Assembly: GCA_016802295.1 (NCBI GenBank)
Contig: JAESIW010000203.1
Location: 124,001 to 188,000, forward strand
Reading direction: 5' to 3'
Source: Brachionus rotundiformis
Taxonomy: Eukaryota > Rotifera > Eurotatoria > Ploima > Brachionidae
DNA length: 64,000 nt
The first letter of the stretch is position 1, and each line of letters begins with the position of its first letter. The translations under genes and the position numbers were made by a program. Below, piece by piece: positions 21,650 through 35,738 of the stretch. The notes beneath the pieces were generated by a model. That model was not told the origin of the DNA. It ran no database searches and was given only the letters and a program-made list of their open reading frames with translations.

Positions 21650-22580
21650 ATGGACTTGCTCAATCAATCGCGTTCAAGCAGCAGCCAAAATGAGGACCAT
21701 ACTCTGAAAGAGTGCGAGGCCTTTGTCAATAGACACAACATAAAAGATTTGCTTAAGGACTGTATTGTTCAATTGTGCCTAAAGAAGCCAGAGAACCCGA
21801 TCACTTTTCTAAGACAACACTTTGAAAGATTGGAAAAAGTAAGTGCTTGGTCAAATTGAACGGATCTAATTAATTTAATTGCCTACTTCCCTAGTTTTTA
21901 TTTTCATTTTCTTTTTTTTTCTTTTTCTTGGCTTACTCATTTAATTATTTTCTAATGCAAAATAATAATCACTATTTAATCTTTAATTTCCTTGATTTGA
22001 AAAAAAGATTAATAGGAAAATATTTGCTTTTTGAGCCATGGTTGTTGTTTAAACAACCAAAAAATGCATAAAAGTTTATTTATTTTTTTTCATATAAAAA
22101 TAAAATAAAACTAAACTCAATTTTACTTGGTTGAGGAAAAAATTTAAAATTATTATCTTTTTGTTTCCAAAATGGGCAACTGCACGGCTAATTCATTCGA
22201 CTTGTATAAAAGCTGCAAATACGATCTGTCCAACATTGGCATCTATCGACAATTTTCTGAACATCAGCTCTTTGATCCAGAAGTGGTTCTCAAATTTTCA
22301 CACATAAGAAACTCCAAAAGGCTACCTGTAGTCCCAGAGGCATGTTTTTTTCACACACGATCTTTCTATTAGATACTTTTAGCCTGCATTTGCCAAGCTC
22401 CTAACCAACTACTCTTAACCACCTAAACAATAAAGACAAACTTATGCACTTTTTAAAAATTATATTTAAATTAGATCATAAGCTCAATTGAGTGCAATAA
22501 TGGCTCTAATCAACAGCATCTTCTAAATTATAATTTGCATCAATTCATAAACGTAAGGTCTTTGATGCTTACATGTTTAT

Positions 22581-22621
<41 letters not shown>

Positions 22622-24701
22622 GTTTTTTTATATTAGATATATTAGTCTTAATTTTTATTTTTAAAAGCGTTTTCTATTATTAGACATTGGTGTCAAGATT
22701 AATTAGTTCTTTTTAAATTTAAATTAGCGTTTTGATTGTTTAAAATTTAAAATTTATTTCACTAATTTAAAGAAAAATTAAAAACATTCTCTTTTCATCA
22801 TCTTGAACTGATATTGAGTTAAGTCTGTCGCTCTGTATGACTTATTACAAAAATGATAATGACTGAAATTTTATAGATATTAGATAACATAATTTGTTTG
22901 ATTATATCTGTTTCTTTTAGTTTTTTTAATTAGTAAAATTAGTAAAATTTCCTTTTCCTATACATAATAGATATTTATGATATAAGAGACTGGTTGAGTT
23001 TCATAATAAGCTCGATTTATATCTAATCTCTAACTAGAGACTTCAATTTTATTTAAAATAAAAATAGAAAAATTTTTTAATTATTTGTCCTAATCAGCTA
23101 CTTAATAAATCAACAAATATACTCCTGTAGCTGTATCCAAATGCAAGTAGATAACTTCTCAAACACTGAAAGATGTCACAAAATTAAGCATACTTAGACA
23201 GCGGCGGTTTCCTGTTTAAATAATTAATACTAAAAATGTCACATTATTAAAAGCATTTATTTAGTCAAACTCTAAAAGCTTTATAGAAATTTTCTTTTAT
23301 TTTTTATTTTTTTGATATAATATAATTTTTTTAAGGATTGCTTATTTGGTTGTATTTTTTAGCTGTAGTTAAAATTAGATTTTATTTTTAACAAAAATTC
23401 TAGTCATTAATCTGATTGTTTAATTAAGCAATTGTTATAAAATTTGTTTATTAAGGAACAAAAATTAATCAACGGAACTGGCACAACTGTGAGCACCAAA
23501 GCAACTCGCACAGAAAAAATAAGTACTTCAGCATCACCAACTAATCAGCGTCTAGGACAAATAAATGTTAATACGGCCCACTCACTTACATCTAGCATGA
23601 ATAGTTCCGAGTCTAGCTCGACCTCTGGGTCTCATACAGTGATAAATGGTGTGGCCAACATGTCCATGAATGACGAGTCCGAAGAGAACGTAACCATGCT
23701 CCCGCCGCCAAAAGCAGTTGGTAAACTGAGGCGTGGAGCGGTAAGTGCCGAGCCATTTTCTGAAGAAGACGCCACCTCATATGTAAAAAAAGTGGTGCCA
23801 AAAGACTACAAAACAATGGCTGCCTTGTCCAAAGCGATATCTAAAAATATTCTCTTTGCTCATTTGGATGATAATGAACGAAGCGATATTTTCGATGCCA
23901 TGTTTCCTGTGGTGCATTGTGCCGGCGAAACAATTATCAAGCAGGGAGATGAGGGTGACAATTTTTACATAATTGATAGTGGCGAAGTAGCTGTCTATGT
24001 TAACAATGAATTGGTAACCACCATTTCGGATGGAGGAAGTTTTGGCGAGCTAGCTCTAATTTATGGTCAACTGAGAGCAGCAACTGTAAAAGCTAAGACT
24101 GATGTCAAGCTGTGGGCCATTGACAGAGACACATACAGAAGAATATTGATGGGTAGCACCATACGCAAAAGAGACATGTACCAAGAATTTCTAAGCAAAG
24201 TATCCATATTAGGTAAATCAGACGATAAAAAAAAAGATACAATTTAATAATTTTATTAATTTAATAAATTAAGAATCTTTGGACAAATGGGAAAGACTGA
24301 CTGTGGCTGATTCATTAGAGCCGGTTCAGTTTGAGGATGGTCAAAAAATAGTGGTGCAAGGCGAACATGGAGAAGATTTTTTCATAATAATAGAGGTAAA
24401 GCTAAACAAAGATAAAATTAAATTAGGCAAATGTTTATTTTAATAGGGCAATGCTGCTGTATATCAACAAAAGAATGATAACGAAGAGCCCATTGAAGTT
24501 GGTCACTTGGGATCTTCGGACTACTTTGGAGAGATAGCTTTGTTGTTGGACAGACCTCGTGCAGCTACTGTTATTGCCAAAGGACCATTGAAATGTGTTA
24601 AACTTGACAGACAACGATTTGAACGAGTTCTAGGCCCTGTATCCGAAATTCTTAAACGAAACATTTCGCGTTATACCAGTTTTGTATCTCTTTCGGTTTA
24701 A
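21650..24701 (+). CDS. PRKAR1: cAMP-dependent protein kinase type I regulatory subunit
   Basis: Exons 21650-21838, 23456-24212, 24274-24395 and 24447-24701 give 440 residues. Residues 20-62 form the dimerization/docking helices (FVNRHNIKDLLKDCIVQLCL), which bind A-kinase anchoring proteins. The pseudosubstrate RRGAV is at 155-159; it lacks a phospho-acceptor, which marks type I. Two cAMP-binding domains follow, with phosphate-binding cassettes FGELALIYGQLRAATV and FGEIALLLDRPRAATV. The protein ends FVSLSV. It holds the PKA catalytic subunit inactive until cAMP binds. The linker between docking domain and inhibitor site (about 64-152) is some 60 residues longer than in mammals and rich in Ser and Thr. 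Intron 1 (1617 bp) contains a second, phase-matched first exon (22172-22327). Confidence 0.94.
22172..22327 (+). CDS. PRKAR1: Probable alternative first exon of PRKAR1 (Met-Gly-Asn-Cys N-terminus)
   Basis: ATG at 22172 in a good context (AAAATGGGC) opens 52 codons starting MGNCTANSFDLYKS and ending RNSKRLP at a GTAGTC donor. The donor is phase 0, the same phase as the end of PRKAR1 exon 1 and the start of exon 2, so it can splice directly to GAACAAAAA at 23456. The resulting isoform would replace the AKAP-docking domain with a segment whose first residues fit the N-myristoylation pattern (Gly2, small residue at position 6) next to Cys4, a typical palmitoylation site. That would tether a monomeric type I regulatory subunit to membrane. 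What is seen: open frame, non-AT-rich composition, matching phase. The isoform and its lipid modification are inference. Confidence 0.6.
22585..22616. repeat. (TA)n microsatellite
   Basis: An uninterrupted TA dinucleotide run inside PRKAR1 intron 1, downstream of the alternative first exon. Confidence 0.85.
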
Positions 24702-26637
24702 TTAACTATTTAAATTTTGCTTTATCACTTAAGGATCTTTTGTTAAACATTTAAAAAATAAATTAGACGGACAATTATCTTTTTTAAGCCTGTAATTTTA
24801 CTTTTATTTAAAAAATTAATATTGCGCAAAATTTCAATTATTTCTAATCCTCACTAACTCACCTTGTTATCGTATTAAAACTTAATCTCACTTGAAAAAT
24901 TAATAACATAAATAACTAACAACTTATTATTAAAGTAAATAGAGCATTTTTAAATATCATTATGATCAAAAATAAATTATTATTTGTTTTTTTTTTTTAT
25001 CTTAATATTTTGATTTGTAATTTTTTTCTTTTTAATAATAAAAATAAAATAATTAAAATATTTGTATCTCAATTAATAAATTTTGATCTAATCTTAAAAA
25101 TTTGATTTAATTAGAGAAGAATTTTTATGATTATCTCATTTTGCAAAAGAAACAAACTTATTATTTTTTAGTGGTTTGATAATTTTTTCGAAAACTAGCA
25201 ATCAATTTTTTTATTATAAATAAATATCAATTAATAAGGAATTGTGTTTTAAATTCAAATATTTTTTTAGAGAGGAAATTCGATCAGAATTTTGAATGTA
25301 AACTTCAAGGATTAATTGATTCTAAGTTTCCTAGGTAAACTAAATATATAATACCTGTGACACTTTTTGACTTCATTTTTCTAGGATTTTTAACTCTTAA
25401 TCTAAATAAATTATAACAAAATTCTCTTAGATTGATAGTTTAAAAGATTTCAAAATCAATTTTACTTTCGAAAGTTTTGAAAATCAAGCAGATTAAATTT
25501 GTTAAATAATTAGATATTTAATTAAAAATTATCGGCTAATGATGTAAATTATTCCTTAGGCTTTTTTCATTTTTATATCTAAGTTTTCAAATAATAATAG
25601 CATTACTTTAATAAATTAACCTTAATTATAATTTACCAATTTTAAATAGTCTTTTTGGTACCAAAATTGTATTTGATCGAAATTTGTTTCAATCAAGGAT
25701 TGAAAAAGAGATTTTTAATTAATAAAAATAATTAATTTAATTAAAAAGGAATTTTACTAAAACAACTATTTTTATTAGCTCCCTCTTACTTTTTTTAAAT
25801 TAAGAATAAATTTTAAATTTTGTTTCTGCTTAAAGATACGATTTTTCCAATTATAAAAATAGCTTGGTTAAAAATTCCGCCTAAAGTTAGCGTTGAAAAA
25901 ATTATAGTTAAAATTACAAAAAGGCTATTATTAGTTTAGTTTAGCTTTAAAAGCCCAACAAGAAATTATTTATTAAGTTTTAGAAACGCCTTTTTGTATT
26001 TTTTGTCACAAAGAATTAAATTGAAATCAAAAGTTATGTATCAAAGAGGATACCTTTCAATAGATATAAATTAAAAGCTTTTCCAGAAGTCCAGAATGAG
26101 TTTATCTACATTCCGGATTGTTCTTATTTAATTATTTTTGACATTTTTATGTTCAAATTTAACAAAGTATTATTCAAATTCTTAATATCATAAAATTAAT
26201 ATGATAAAGCCGTATAAAAGCAAAATTAGGATTTAATACTTGGTATTGCGAATGATCTTGATTAAAATTCAATTTAATGTAAATAAAAAATTGAAGCCAG
26301 GTAATCATTGTTGGTAGTTATATTAAGATGTAAATTCTTATATAAATCTAGTCATCGTTTTATTATAAAAACAGTTCTAAGAAAAGAGTTATTTACAATA
26401 TAAACAATCTGATCTATAATAAAAATTCAAAACATTGTTGGTTTTTCTGTGATTTACATTCCAAAATAAAGAAACAAATAGCAAAACTTTTAATATCCAC
26501 AAAGTTAAATAAAAGAAATAATAAAAAGCTTTTTTTTTTAAATTTCTTTATTTTAGATGCAAATTAATCAAGAAATAAAATCTAAATAAATGCTTTATTA
26601 ACAGCTAGTTTCATTATTAAATATTTTCTCTCATAGA
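24702..26637. other. Intergenic, AT-rich
   Basis: Lies between PRKAR1 and the orphan gene. No open frame with coding-like composition is visible. The last bases before 26638 (CTCTCATAG) look like a splice acceptor, so a non-coding 5' exon of the orphan gene may lie somewhere here. Confidence 0.5.
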
Positions 26638-27645
26638 ATGAAACAAAAAATAAAAGACCCAAAGGTAAATTCCAAAGTTTCATTAAAAACCAACATCGAA
26701 GGAGATGCACTCGCTGACGAACTGTTTATATTGCCATTTTTGTCCGAAAGTATGATTCGTAGACACGACCAAATTAGTCAGTCTTTTCAAAAAAATCAAA
26801 AGAACAAAAACACTATTTTACCTGTTATAAACCAGAATAGCAAGGCCACATTTGCCAAGAGCTTGGACACTAGTAGCAGAAATATGAGAAAATCTCAGCC
26901 AAACTCGGCCATTTCAAATAAGTCAAGCAAGTCAAGCAAATCTAATTTGTCCAATCTGTCCAGTAAATTTGAGTCGCAAAAGTCTGTGAGAGATTTCGAA
27001 GAATATGCCAAAAATGTGCCACGCCTTCAGGTATATGGAAGTCAATTAAACGGAAATAGATTTCTATTTTTGACACCAGAAGCTACTTCAATAAATCTCA
27101 ACAAGAATGTCAGTAAGCAAAAAAATGGCCATAGCAAAGGCAAAAACCTGCATGGAATACTGAAAAATGCGCCCATGAAGCTCAATTCAAAATTTGAGTC
27201 AAATAGCTTTAACGAAAAGCCCTATGAACTAATTGATTACAATTTAACTAATCCAAATGTGAGTCCCAATTTGGACAAGCCAACTCTTCCAAATATAAAA
27301 TCACCAGAACGTTCTTTAAAAAAGGACAAATTTATTATAGACTCTTTTCTAAATAATGACCATATTGTAAATAAAAATCTCAATTTTAGAAGTTTGTTCG
27401 AGGATTCCAATGGAAACCTGCTCTCATCGAGCTATATGCACGACTATTTTATGAAAGATTATAAGAACAGGCTTTCCCAAATAAATGAAGAGTCCAGCGA
27501 CAATACTTCACAATCGGTTTGTTCAGCCTGGTCTTCATCTTTTTCATCCATTCTGTCCGAAGACTTGATGGAAAATAAAATTTTTTCAAACCAGGGTAAT
27601 TATTCCAAACAGAATAAAGCTGTCAAAAATTTACTTGAGCTATAA
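26638..27645 (+). CDS. Orphan disordered protein, 335 aa
   Basis: A single intact frame of 335 residues with clear coding composition. It has no signal peptide and no membrane segment. Residues 90-115 are a Ser/Lys/Asn-rich low-complexity stretch. More ordered patches are FEEYAKNVPRLQVYGSQLNG, then NRFLFLTPE, KNLHGILKNAPMKL and SYMHDYFMKDYKNRLSQINE. The end carries a Ser-rich block. No family is recognised; it may be lineage-specific. A splice acceptor-like CATAG sits directly before the ATG, so a leading non-coding exon is plausible. It stands alone: PRKAR1 is 1.9 kb upstream and a 10.7-kb gene-poor stretch follows. Confidence 0.7.
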   Translation: MKQKIKDPKVNSKVSLKTNIEGDALADELFILPFLSESMIRRHDQISQSFQKNQKNKNTILPVINQNSKATFAKSLDTSSRNMRKSQPNSAISNKSSKSSKSNLSNLSSKFESQKSVRDFEEYAKNVPRLQVYGSQLNGNRFLFLTPEATSINLNKNVSKQKNGHSKGKNLHGILKNAPMKLNSKFESNSFNEKPYELIDYNLTNPNVSPNLDKPTLPNIKSPERSLKKDKFIIDSFLNNDHIVNKNLNFRSLFEDSNGNLLSSSYMHDYFMKDYKNRLSQINEESSDNTSQSVCSAWSSSFSSILSEDLMENKIFSNQGNYSKQNKAVKNLLEL

Positions 27646-30600
27646 AATATTTATTATGTAAATAAAGAATATATTTTAATATCTTTTATCTATAAATTGA
27701 TTTTTAGACCAAATCCGGTCTTAAGGATTTGATAAAAATGTTTATTAAATGAATTGATTTTTAAAGAAGAAAAGAAAAATTATTAAAATTATTAATGAAC
27801 AAAATTTTTGAATTTGATATTTTTAAATTAAAAATGTTCACTTAATAATCATAGTTAAAAATTCTCCATAATAAAAATAAAAGTTAATTGTCCAACAATG
27901 AGGACTCTTTAATGCATATCTTTTATTTTATTTTTGACAAGTATACTTTCTTTACTAAATCACCTAGTAATTTTATAAATTTAGATTTTTACGCGTTTTT
28001 TTTTAATTACTAATTAAATTTATATTACAAGCTATTGATCTATTATATTTTTTCAACAAAAAATTAAATCGTGACCATAAATTGTGATTCTTGGATTAAA
28101 TATTTTAAAATTGTTGAAATAGTGAGACAAAAATAAAAATTAAAATCATAAATTTAGTTCAATATAGTTTTTTTATTTTGTTTTTAAAGCATAATAGATA
28201 GAAATTTAAGCTAAGCACTTTTATTTCCAATTTAATGGACAAATTTTGCTTCGGTTTTGGAATTAGTCAGCTTTAAGCAGCAAGATATTGTTTTAATTAG
28301 ATAGCAAGAACATCATAGATATAAATACTTTTTTTTGTTATAGATAAAAATATCAAATATGTTAAATAACCAATTTAAAAAATAATTTTTCATAAAAAAG
28401 CTGTGCATTCAAATGCAAATGACACTAAAAATAATAAAAACTCTAAAATTAAAACTAATTTTTAAAGCTAGCTAGCTAAATCATGTCTGTTATTTTACAT
28501 ATTTAAATTTATATATTTTAATATCTTTTCATATAACTCAAAAATAGTAATAAATAAAATGCTATTAATCACTTTAATTGAAGCGAATTTAAATTTGTAC
28601 TATTTTTTTGTTAATAATTATGTTAAGGGTTCTATGTTACGCAATTTTTTATTCTAGAACTAATATTTAATCACAATGTTTTAAATGACATCTTGTGGCC
28701 ACAATTTTACCAAAAACAATTTATTTTAAACAATTCTTGAATGATTTATGAGATTCAAAATTACTTATGTGCTTAGGTATTTCTTTATTGTTGCTAAAAT
28801 TCTTTTACCTGAGATTACTTGAAGACTTAAAAAAGCTAAAGAATCTGTTGCCTATTTTTCCTAAGTTTCAAGGCCGAAAAATAAATTTTTTTGTTTATGA
28901 TACTCAGAATAAAACAAACTTTATAAAGAGTAGTAATTTAAAATTTTTTCTCTCGGGCACAGCTAATTTAAACTCTTCCAAAAACTAGCAATTCAGATTT
29001 TAATTACGAAACAAGTTTTAAAATATTTCACCAAAATTTGGTCAAAAATGGCAGCAATAAATCATCCCATGAACAAATATTATCTCATATCAAGATAACA
29101 TTTAGATAATATAAAAGAGAAATATAAATGATTTTTAAAATTTGTTATCAATATTATATCTATTCAGATTAAGCAATTTGTTTTCGTGCATATTGTATAA
29201 AGCCAAATATATAAAAAAAAAAATTTTCAAGTTATTCTACATTTTATGGGAAAATAATTTAACATTTTAAAATAATTTAAAAGCAAAAAGTTTGTTGGTA
29301 ATAAATAAGCATTCTTGGAAAAATTAAATTAAGCAATGGTTGAATCGCTTTGCGAGCTAAATTGAAAACAAAACCACCCAGAGAACAGAGTCTGGCTTGC
29401 TTGTATACATTAGCTAATAATAAGAGTAATTAAAGCTTTTTTTTCAAGAGACTCGATAGTTAGTTGTAATAGTTATAATTAATTATGGTGGGGAGGCTTC
29501 ACATCCCAAAATAAATATTAGCTTCAAGTAAAATTTTATTTAAATAAAATTGGCTTCTTTTACCTAAAATGAAGGTAAGAGTAAATTTTTAAAATGAGAT
29601 CAGTTTAAATGAATACTCATAAAGTAACAGTTTTAGCAGGTACGGGTTGTTTTTAATAAAATATGCATTAAATATTAAGCTATTAAGGATTGAATGGCAA
29701 AGAGCTGGGATGATAGAATTTTAATTAAATTAAACAAAATAGATAAGAAATATTGAAATAAAAAGTTTGTTTTTCTTTTTTATAAAGATATTCGAATCAT
29801 TTATTTTTTGGGGATAAAGAAATGAAATTTTTGTTGTGCTGTGGAATTTGTTTAATTAAATTGAGTTAAAATTTGCAAGCAAAAACAAAATTTTTTTTTA
29901 CCAAATTTTTTTTACCAAAATTTTCCTCATAGCTTCAACTTTAATAATTTAAATTTTAAAATGTTGATTTATTGCTCAAAAATATTTCAGTTTTTGAGCT
30001 CAGTGAAAAAGAAATAGACAAAATTTTTTTTTTCATTTTTATTTTTTTCTTTTCTTTTCTACCTATGAAGTTAATAATTATAAGCAATATTATTCGAGAG
30101 CATCTAATATATAAATGAATTAAAATAACTTAAATTTTATTTAATTGTTTTCAATTAAAATTCCTCTGGTCCTAACCGGTTTAATAATGCATAGCAAGAA
30201 TCGTTTACATAAATGATAGGAAATACTGGGTACTTAGTCTGGCATTCGATAAGCTTTTTTCTTATCTAATTGCTATTCTTAGTTCATTATCGTTTCGGAT
30301 TTAATTAGTTCATAAAGATAATTTTTTTGTTGGGTTTTTTTTCAATTGATTTATTAACAATTCAATTCATTGTTGTAATTTTTTTCATTAAGTCATCGAC
30401 ATAGATTTTTGTAGTCTATTTTTAATTAATTATTATTAGCCAACAATATACTTTGGATAGATAAGATATTAAAACCACTCTTGTTATATTATTTGTTGAA
30501 TTTTCGAAGACTATCCATTAACTAAATTTTAATTTAAATTTAATTAGAACTTTAAATAAAATAGACCAAGTTGGATGTAAGGACAGAAAGATGTTGTGTT

Positions 30601-30916
30601 TCGTCAAGCATGGATTTAGTCTATTAAATTTTAGTACGAGATAATTTTAAGGGTGGTAGTGGTGGTAAACAAATGAATTTTGAAAATTTTATAGTCAAAT
30701 ATAATTTAAAAAGATTTGGTGTCCCAAATGATTTGGCTTATTGTTTGAGTTTAATTTAAGTAAGACTTGTCTAAAAGAACTAGTAATTACAATCTTAGAA
30801 AAAATATGAAAATATGAAATGAAATTGTTCTAACTTTGGTCAATTTAAATTTTAAAAAGCATAAAATTTTTTGTTGTTGTTTGTTCAAATTTTCTCTTCC
30901 TCAATTATAAATAAAA

Positions 30917-30951
30917 TAATAATATAAATAATAATAATAATAATAATAATG
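30917..30951. repeat. (AAT)n microsatellite
   Basis: A trinucleotide AAT run in the gene-poor region. Confidence 0.85.
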
Positions 30952-33900
30952 ATACAAAATCTTGTTCGCAAATTGTTGTTTACTGCTTGTTCATTAAACA
31001 TAAATATATTTTTAAGTCTAATATTTTAAATTTTTTAAATTTTGTCAGTTCTTGACGAAATTAACTTTTTTTGTAATTTATTGTATTTTAAATAAATAAA
31101 ACTTAAATTTGTTTCCACATAAGAGTTGTGTTTATTTATCTAAAGAGAAAATAATTTTTTTAATTTCCTTTTGTTCAAATGACCCTTTAGGTATTTGCTT
31201 TTCCGCTTTCTTTAGCTTTAAATTTTAAGGTTTTTAATAGTTACAATTTAGACTTACAATTTGGAAAATATATTTTATCTCAATTAAATCTATAAATAGA
31301 AATAGAAAATAATTAAAAAATAAATTTCAAATGCGATCCATTTTATAATTAATTTTTCTAAAGGGATTTTTTAAAACCGAATAAAATTAGCTCTTGATAA
31401 TAGATTTATCTCTCCAGGTGGTGCTTGACAGATAAGCTAAATAAGACTTTATAATGCTTTCAATCAAAATTTAGCTTTAAAAAATTTCAACTTTAATTAG
31501 ATTTAAAAATCACACACTTAATCTGATTTAAAATTCAATTTATTGACCTATGGTCGATTAGTTTTTTAAATTTTGGCAAATATTATTTATGATATACAAA
31601 TTAATTTTTTTCTCTCTTTCTCTCTAGTATTTTAATTAGTTTATAGGTGGTTTTTATTTGCATTTGATTAATTAAGTTTATAGCGATTCTTAAAAGCTAA
31701 CTACTAGCGCTCAAAATTCAAGTTATAAGTATAAACAAAAATTTATGCTGATCGATTTTTACCAATGTTTGATGGAATATTTGTGCGAGAGAATTTAGAT
31801 TATCTCATAAAATAAATTTCAATAAGATTTTAAATTAAAAAAGAGAACGCTAGTAAGCGATTGAAGTAAGCTTTAAGCTGTTCATAAAGTTGCTTAAAGC
31901 TAGACTTGATCCATTGGCAGTGCATTTGAACCATTGGTTCCAATAGATTTCAAAATTATTCTAATAAGTACTTCATCGCTATAATTTAGTATTTGAATCA
32001 TTCTAAACGATTCGAATAAAATATGCTCATCAAGATGAATGACTGGCAACTAAGACCAAAACCAATTTGTTTTAAGAAGTTTACAAAAGAAACACAACTA
32101 ATTAATTGATTTTAATTAAAAATAAAAAAAAAAAGAATATTTAATTTTTGGATGTTAGCTTTTTCTGCCAGAGTATCTTCAATTATTACAAAATTAATCA
32201 AGCTGATTTTTGATTGTCATTTATTTAAAGTGGTTAAGATACATAAATTGAATTATAGAATGCAATTTAAACATATTTTTCTTTTTTCAATTTATAGATA
32301 CTAGAAAAAATATATAAACTTATTCATTTAGTATAGTTTTGTTGATTATTGTTCAATTTTGTGATGTGGAATTTTAATTTAAATTATGTTTTGAAACAAA
32401 AAAAAAATTCAAAAATTAAGTATAAAAATTATTAGTTAGATTTAATAAACGGATAGATACTTGAATAAGTTAAATGATGCTTTTTTGTCTATCTAAAATC
32501 TATTAGCGAAAAAATATTTGATAAGTTATAGCTTTACGGTCATTGATTATCAGCTTGATTGAGTAAAAATATTTATTGAATTAAGTCAGTTCGAGTTTTA
32601 AGCCCTATTAAGAGAATATTTAGTTTTTTAAATAGATAAAAAGTAGTTCAAATATTATTGGAATATTAGTGGAAAATAAAAATTGTAATTAAAATTATAT
32701 AGGTCTGTCTAGTTAATTACAATTTGAGCAATTGTTGAGCAAGGTTTTTTATTTTACAGTATAATTTACCCAAAAGAAAAATTTAGTTACGCATCAATAG
32801 TGCATTTGGCATTAAACGTCAAATATCTAAAATTATTTATGATGCTTATATGCTATTTTTTTTTCTCTGGAGTAAAATTTATAGGAAATAAATTTAAAAT
32901 TTAAAATTTTCTAAATGCTATAAATAAGAAAAAACCAAAATTATGTCACTAATTAGACAATTAGGCTAATGGGCGCATTTTTTATGGACAAATTTATGGT
33001 ACACCTATGCTAAAATGAATTTTTTTAACTTGATTATGATTTATATTCTAAAAAATATATTTTCAAATATTGAGTAATAGTTTTACAATAAATCAATGCA
33101 GCGGTTTTAGTTTTAGGCTACAAGCTAACAATTTATACGAGCCAATTTAGCTATAAATTATTAGATTTAAATAAATTGTTTTTTTCATTAACTAATCTTT
33201 TTATTTTAATAACAGCGGATTCGCAGAGTTACATTATAATCAGTTGATTAAATTATATATATTTTAATAAATAATAGTTTTTATCCCTAAGGAAGCTTGT
33301 AAACCTAAATAGAAAAAAATTTCATAATGGATAGAAATAATCAATTTCTAATTAGCATTAAAATAAAATTAAAGCTGAATATAGAGCCTATGTTCAGTGT
33401 TGTAAAAATAAAAAAAAAACAATCTAAAAAAATAGATACTTTTAAATTATACTTTAATTATTTTATTCTCAGCTATGAGAATCAATTCTTGTTTTTTTTT
33501 TTTAAATTATTTTTATTATTATTATTTATAAAGATCATAAACGAATAAAATGATTGATGTATTTTTGAAATTTTAATTGCCCTGTTTATTTTCTAGTTAT
33601 TATATTTTATATTGTTGGGTGGCTGCTTGATCTAATCGATTTAGAATTTTCAAAAATAAAAAATATTTTTAAAAATATATCATAGTATTAATTGTTTATT
33701 TATATTTTTATTCTGGCTGATATGTGCTCTCACACGACCCGATTGCTCAACACAGATCAAGGAATTTTATCTTTAATAGTATTATACATTAAAATTTACA
33801 TTGCCATAGAGGATTTAGGCTCTGTTTTATTTTTTGATGCTTATTAATTAAAAAGCATATATAATGCCAGTTTAATCAAGAACATATAAATATATTTTAT

Positions 33901-35738
33901 TATACAATTAAAATTCACATAATCTAATCAATAATATTTAAAGTTCTTACTTTATGCTCCTCGTAGCATCATATAAGTTTAAATATTTATACATGGCGAA
34001 CAACTATCGAAAATAAATAGGCAAAATATTTAGATTATTTGCTTGATTTTTTAACAATTGTTCCATAGATATTAGTTTCTATTTTTATCATACAGACATT
34101 CATTGCGTGAAAGTACTCAGATTTTTTGAAACCAAAGAATCATATAAAAAATATCTAGTAAATAAAAATAGATATATAAAAAAGAAATATTTTTTATGTT
34201 TTAATTGAATGTTTTAGCTATGCATTAATATCAATAAATATTCATGTATATAATAGAAGGATTAGATGTTTGATTTTTATTTTTTGAATAGATCCTAGTA
34301 GTTATTTGTTCTCTAGTATTGGGTTACATTAATTAAAGTAATTAAAATTTATTCTTGACTTGATGCAATTTAATATTTGGAATGATAGGAAAAGTTTGTT
34401 AGACATAAATTTGTTGCTAAGCGAGTGAGTTGACCAGCTCGTTTAGCCTTATCAAAGTTGTTCTTGTCTTGGTATTTTTTAATATTAATTCTATTAATGA
34501 AAAAACTACTAATCACTATATTGAATTTTATTTCAAAATTAATAAAAACTTTAGATTAAGATGGAGATTAATTTTTTAAAAATCAAGTTTTACTAGAAAT
34601 AGTTTATTATCATTTAAGCTTTATCTGCTATGAATTTACAGCTGAAGCAAATAAATTTAAAAGCATTTAAGATTAGATTAAAAGCATTTCTTTACGAATA
34701 TTATATTTTGTTTATATTTAAAAAATAAATGCAGTAATTAATTAATCAAAATTTTTATTCAAGATTAAGGATGATAAGCAATAGAAAAAAATTAGTCTTG
34801 CTTTGTTCTAGATTGAATTTGTTGGCAATTTTAGCACCAACCATTTCATTTATTTGAGCTAAGTAGCTTTATTTTAAAAAATTGATTGTTTACACAAAAA
34901 CAACTCTTTGGCCTAGATGCTTCAATATTATGTAAACAGTATCATAAGTTGCCAAGATATCAATTATAATCACTGGTTGAGTCCGAGGAATGATTTATAA
35001 TTATGGTTTACAGAAAAGCCTCATTTTTATTTATTAATTACCCCCAAAAAAAAAATTATTCACTATTATTTGCATGATATTATCAACCAAAGTACCATTA
35101 AATCAAAATAACTTTACAGATAGCTGAAAAAATTTGCTAAGAAATCGAGTGTTTATTTTAAGAGAGGAAAATAGCTTCTAATTAATTGATTTTTCATTTC
35201 GGCTATAGTATTATAGTATTATATAATAAAGCAAAATTGAAAATACAAAGCTTTTGATATTTGTTCTTAATAAGAAGTTGCTATATTTTGTGCTATAAAA
35301 ACCAAGAGCCTGGTATGTGAGTGAGCCGATATGTTGGTATGAAGACCTAAGTGTGTGTATGTATGTATTTGTTTTTTTAATAAACGCTTTTTGATTTTTA
35401 TTTTTTATTATTTAATAACAAATTCTATTAATTCCATTCGAAATACTTAACTTGGCAAAAAAAAGGTAATACAAATATTTTTACAAATGAAAATTTCTTA
35501 AAATTTGCTTTTATATATTTCAACTTAATTTAAATCCAAGCTACTAAACAAAGAATAAGCATAAAGGTCTCCTAATCTCACTAAATTTTATATATATTCT
35601 CCTTAAACTAGATTTACTCATTTAAGAGGTTATGTAATAAATTATATTTTATGATTTGAATTTAAAATTAATATTGTATTACCAACTTTTTATTTTTAAT
35701 TTTTTTTTTGTTGTCCTTTGGAAAATTTATTCTCTTGA

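Noticed and set aside
28767..28988. 73-codon open frame on the plus strand
   Set aside because: Its start is a Leu/Phe run and the rest is A/T-driven. No acceptor, neighbour exon or family resemblance supports it.
33327..33548. 73-codon open frame rich in Lys, Phe and Ile
   Set aside because: Composition is what AAA/TTT runs give by chance; nothing protein-like is visible.
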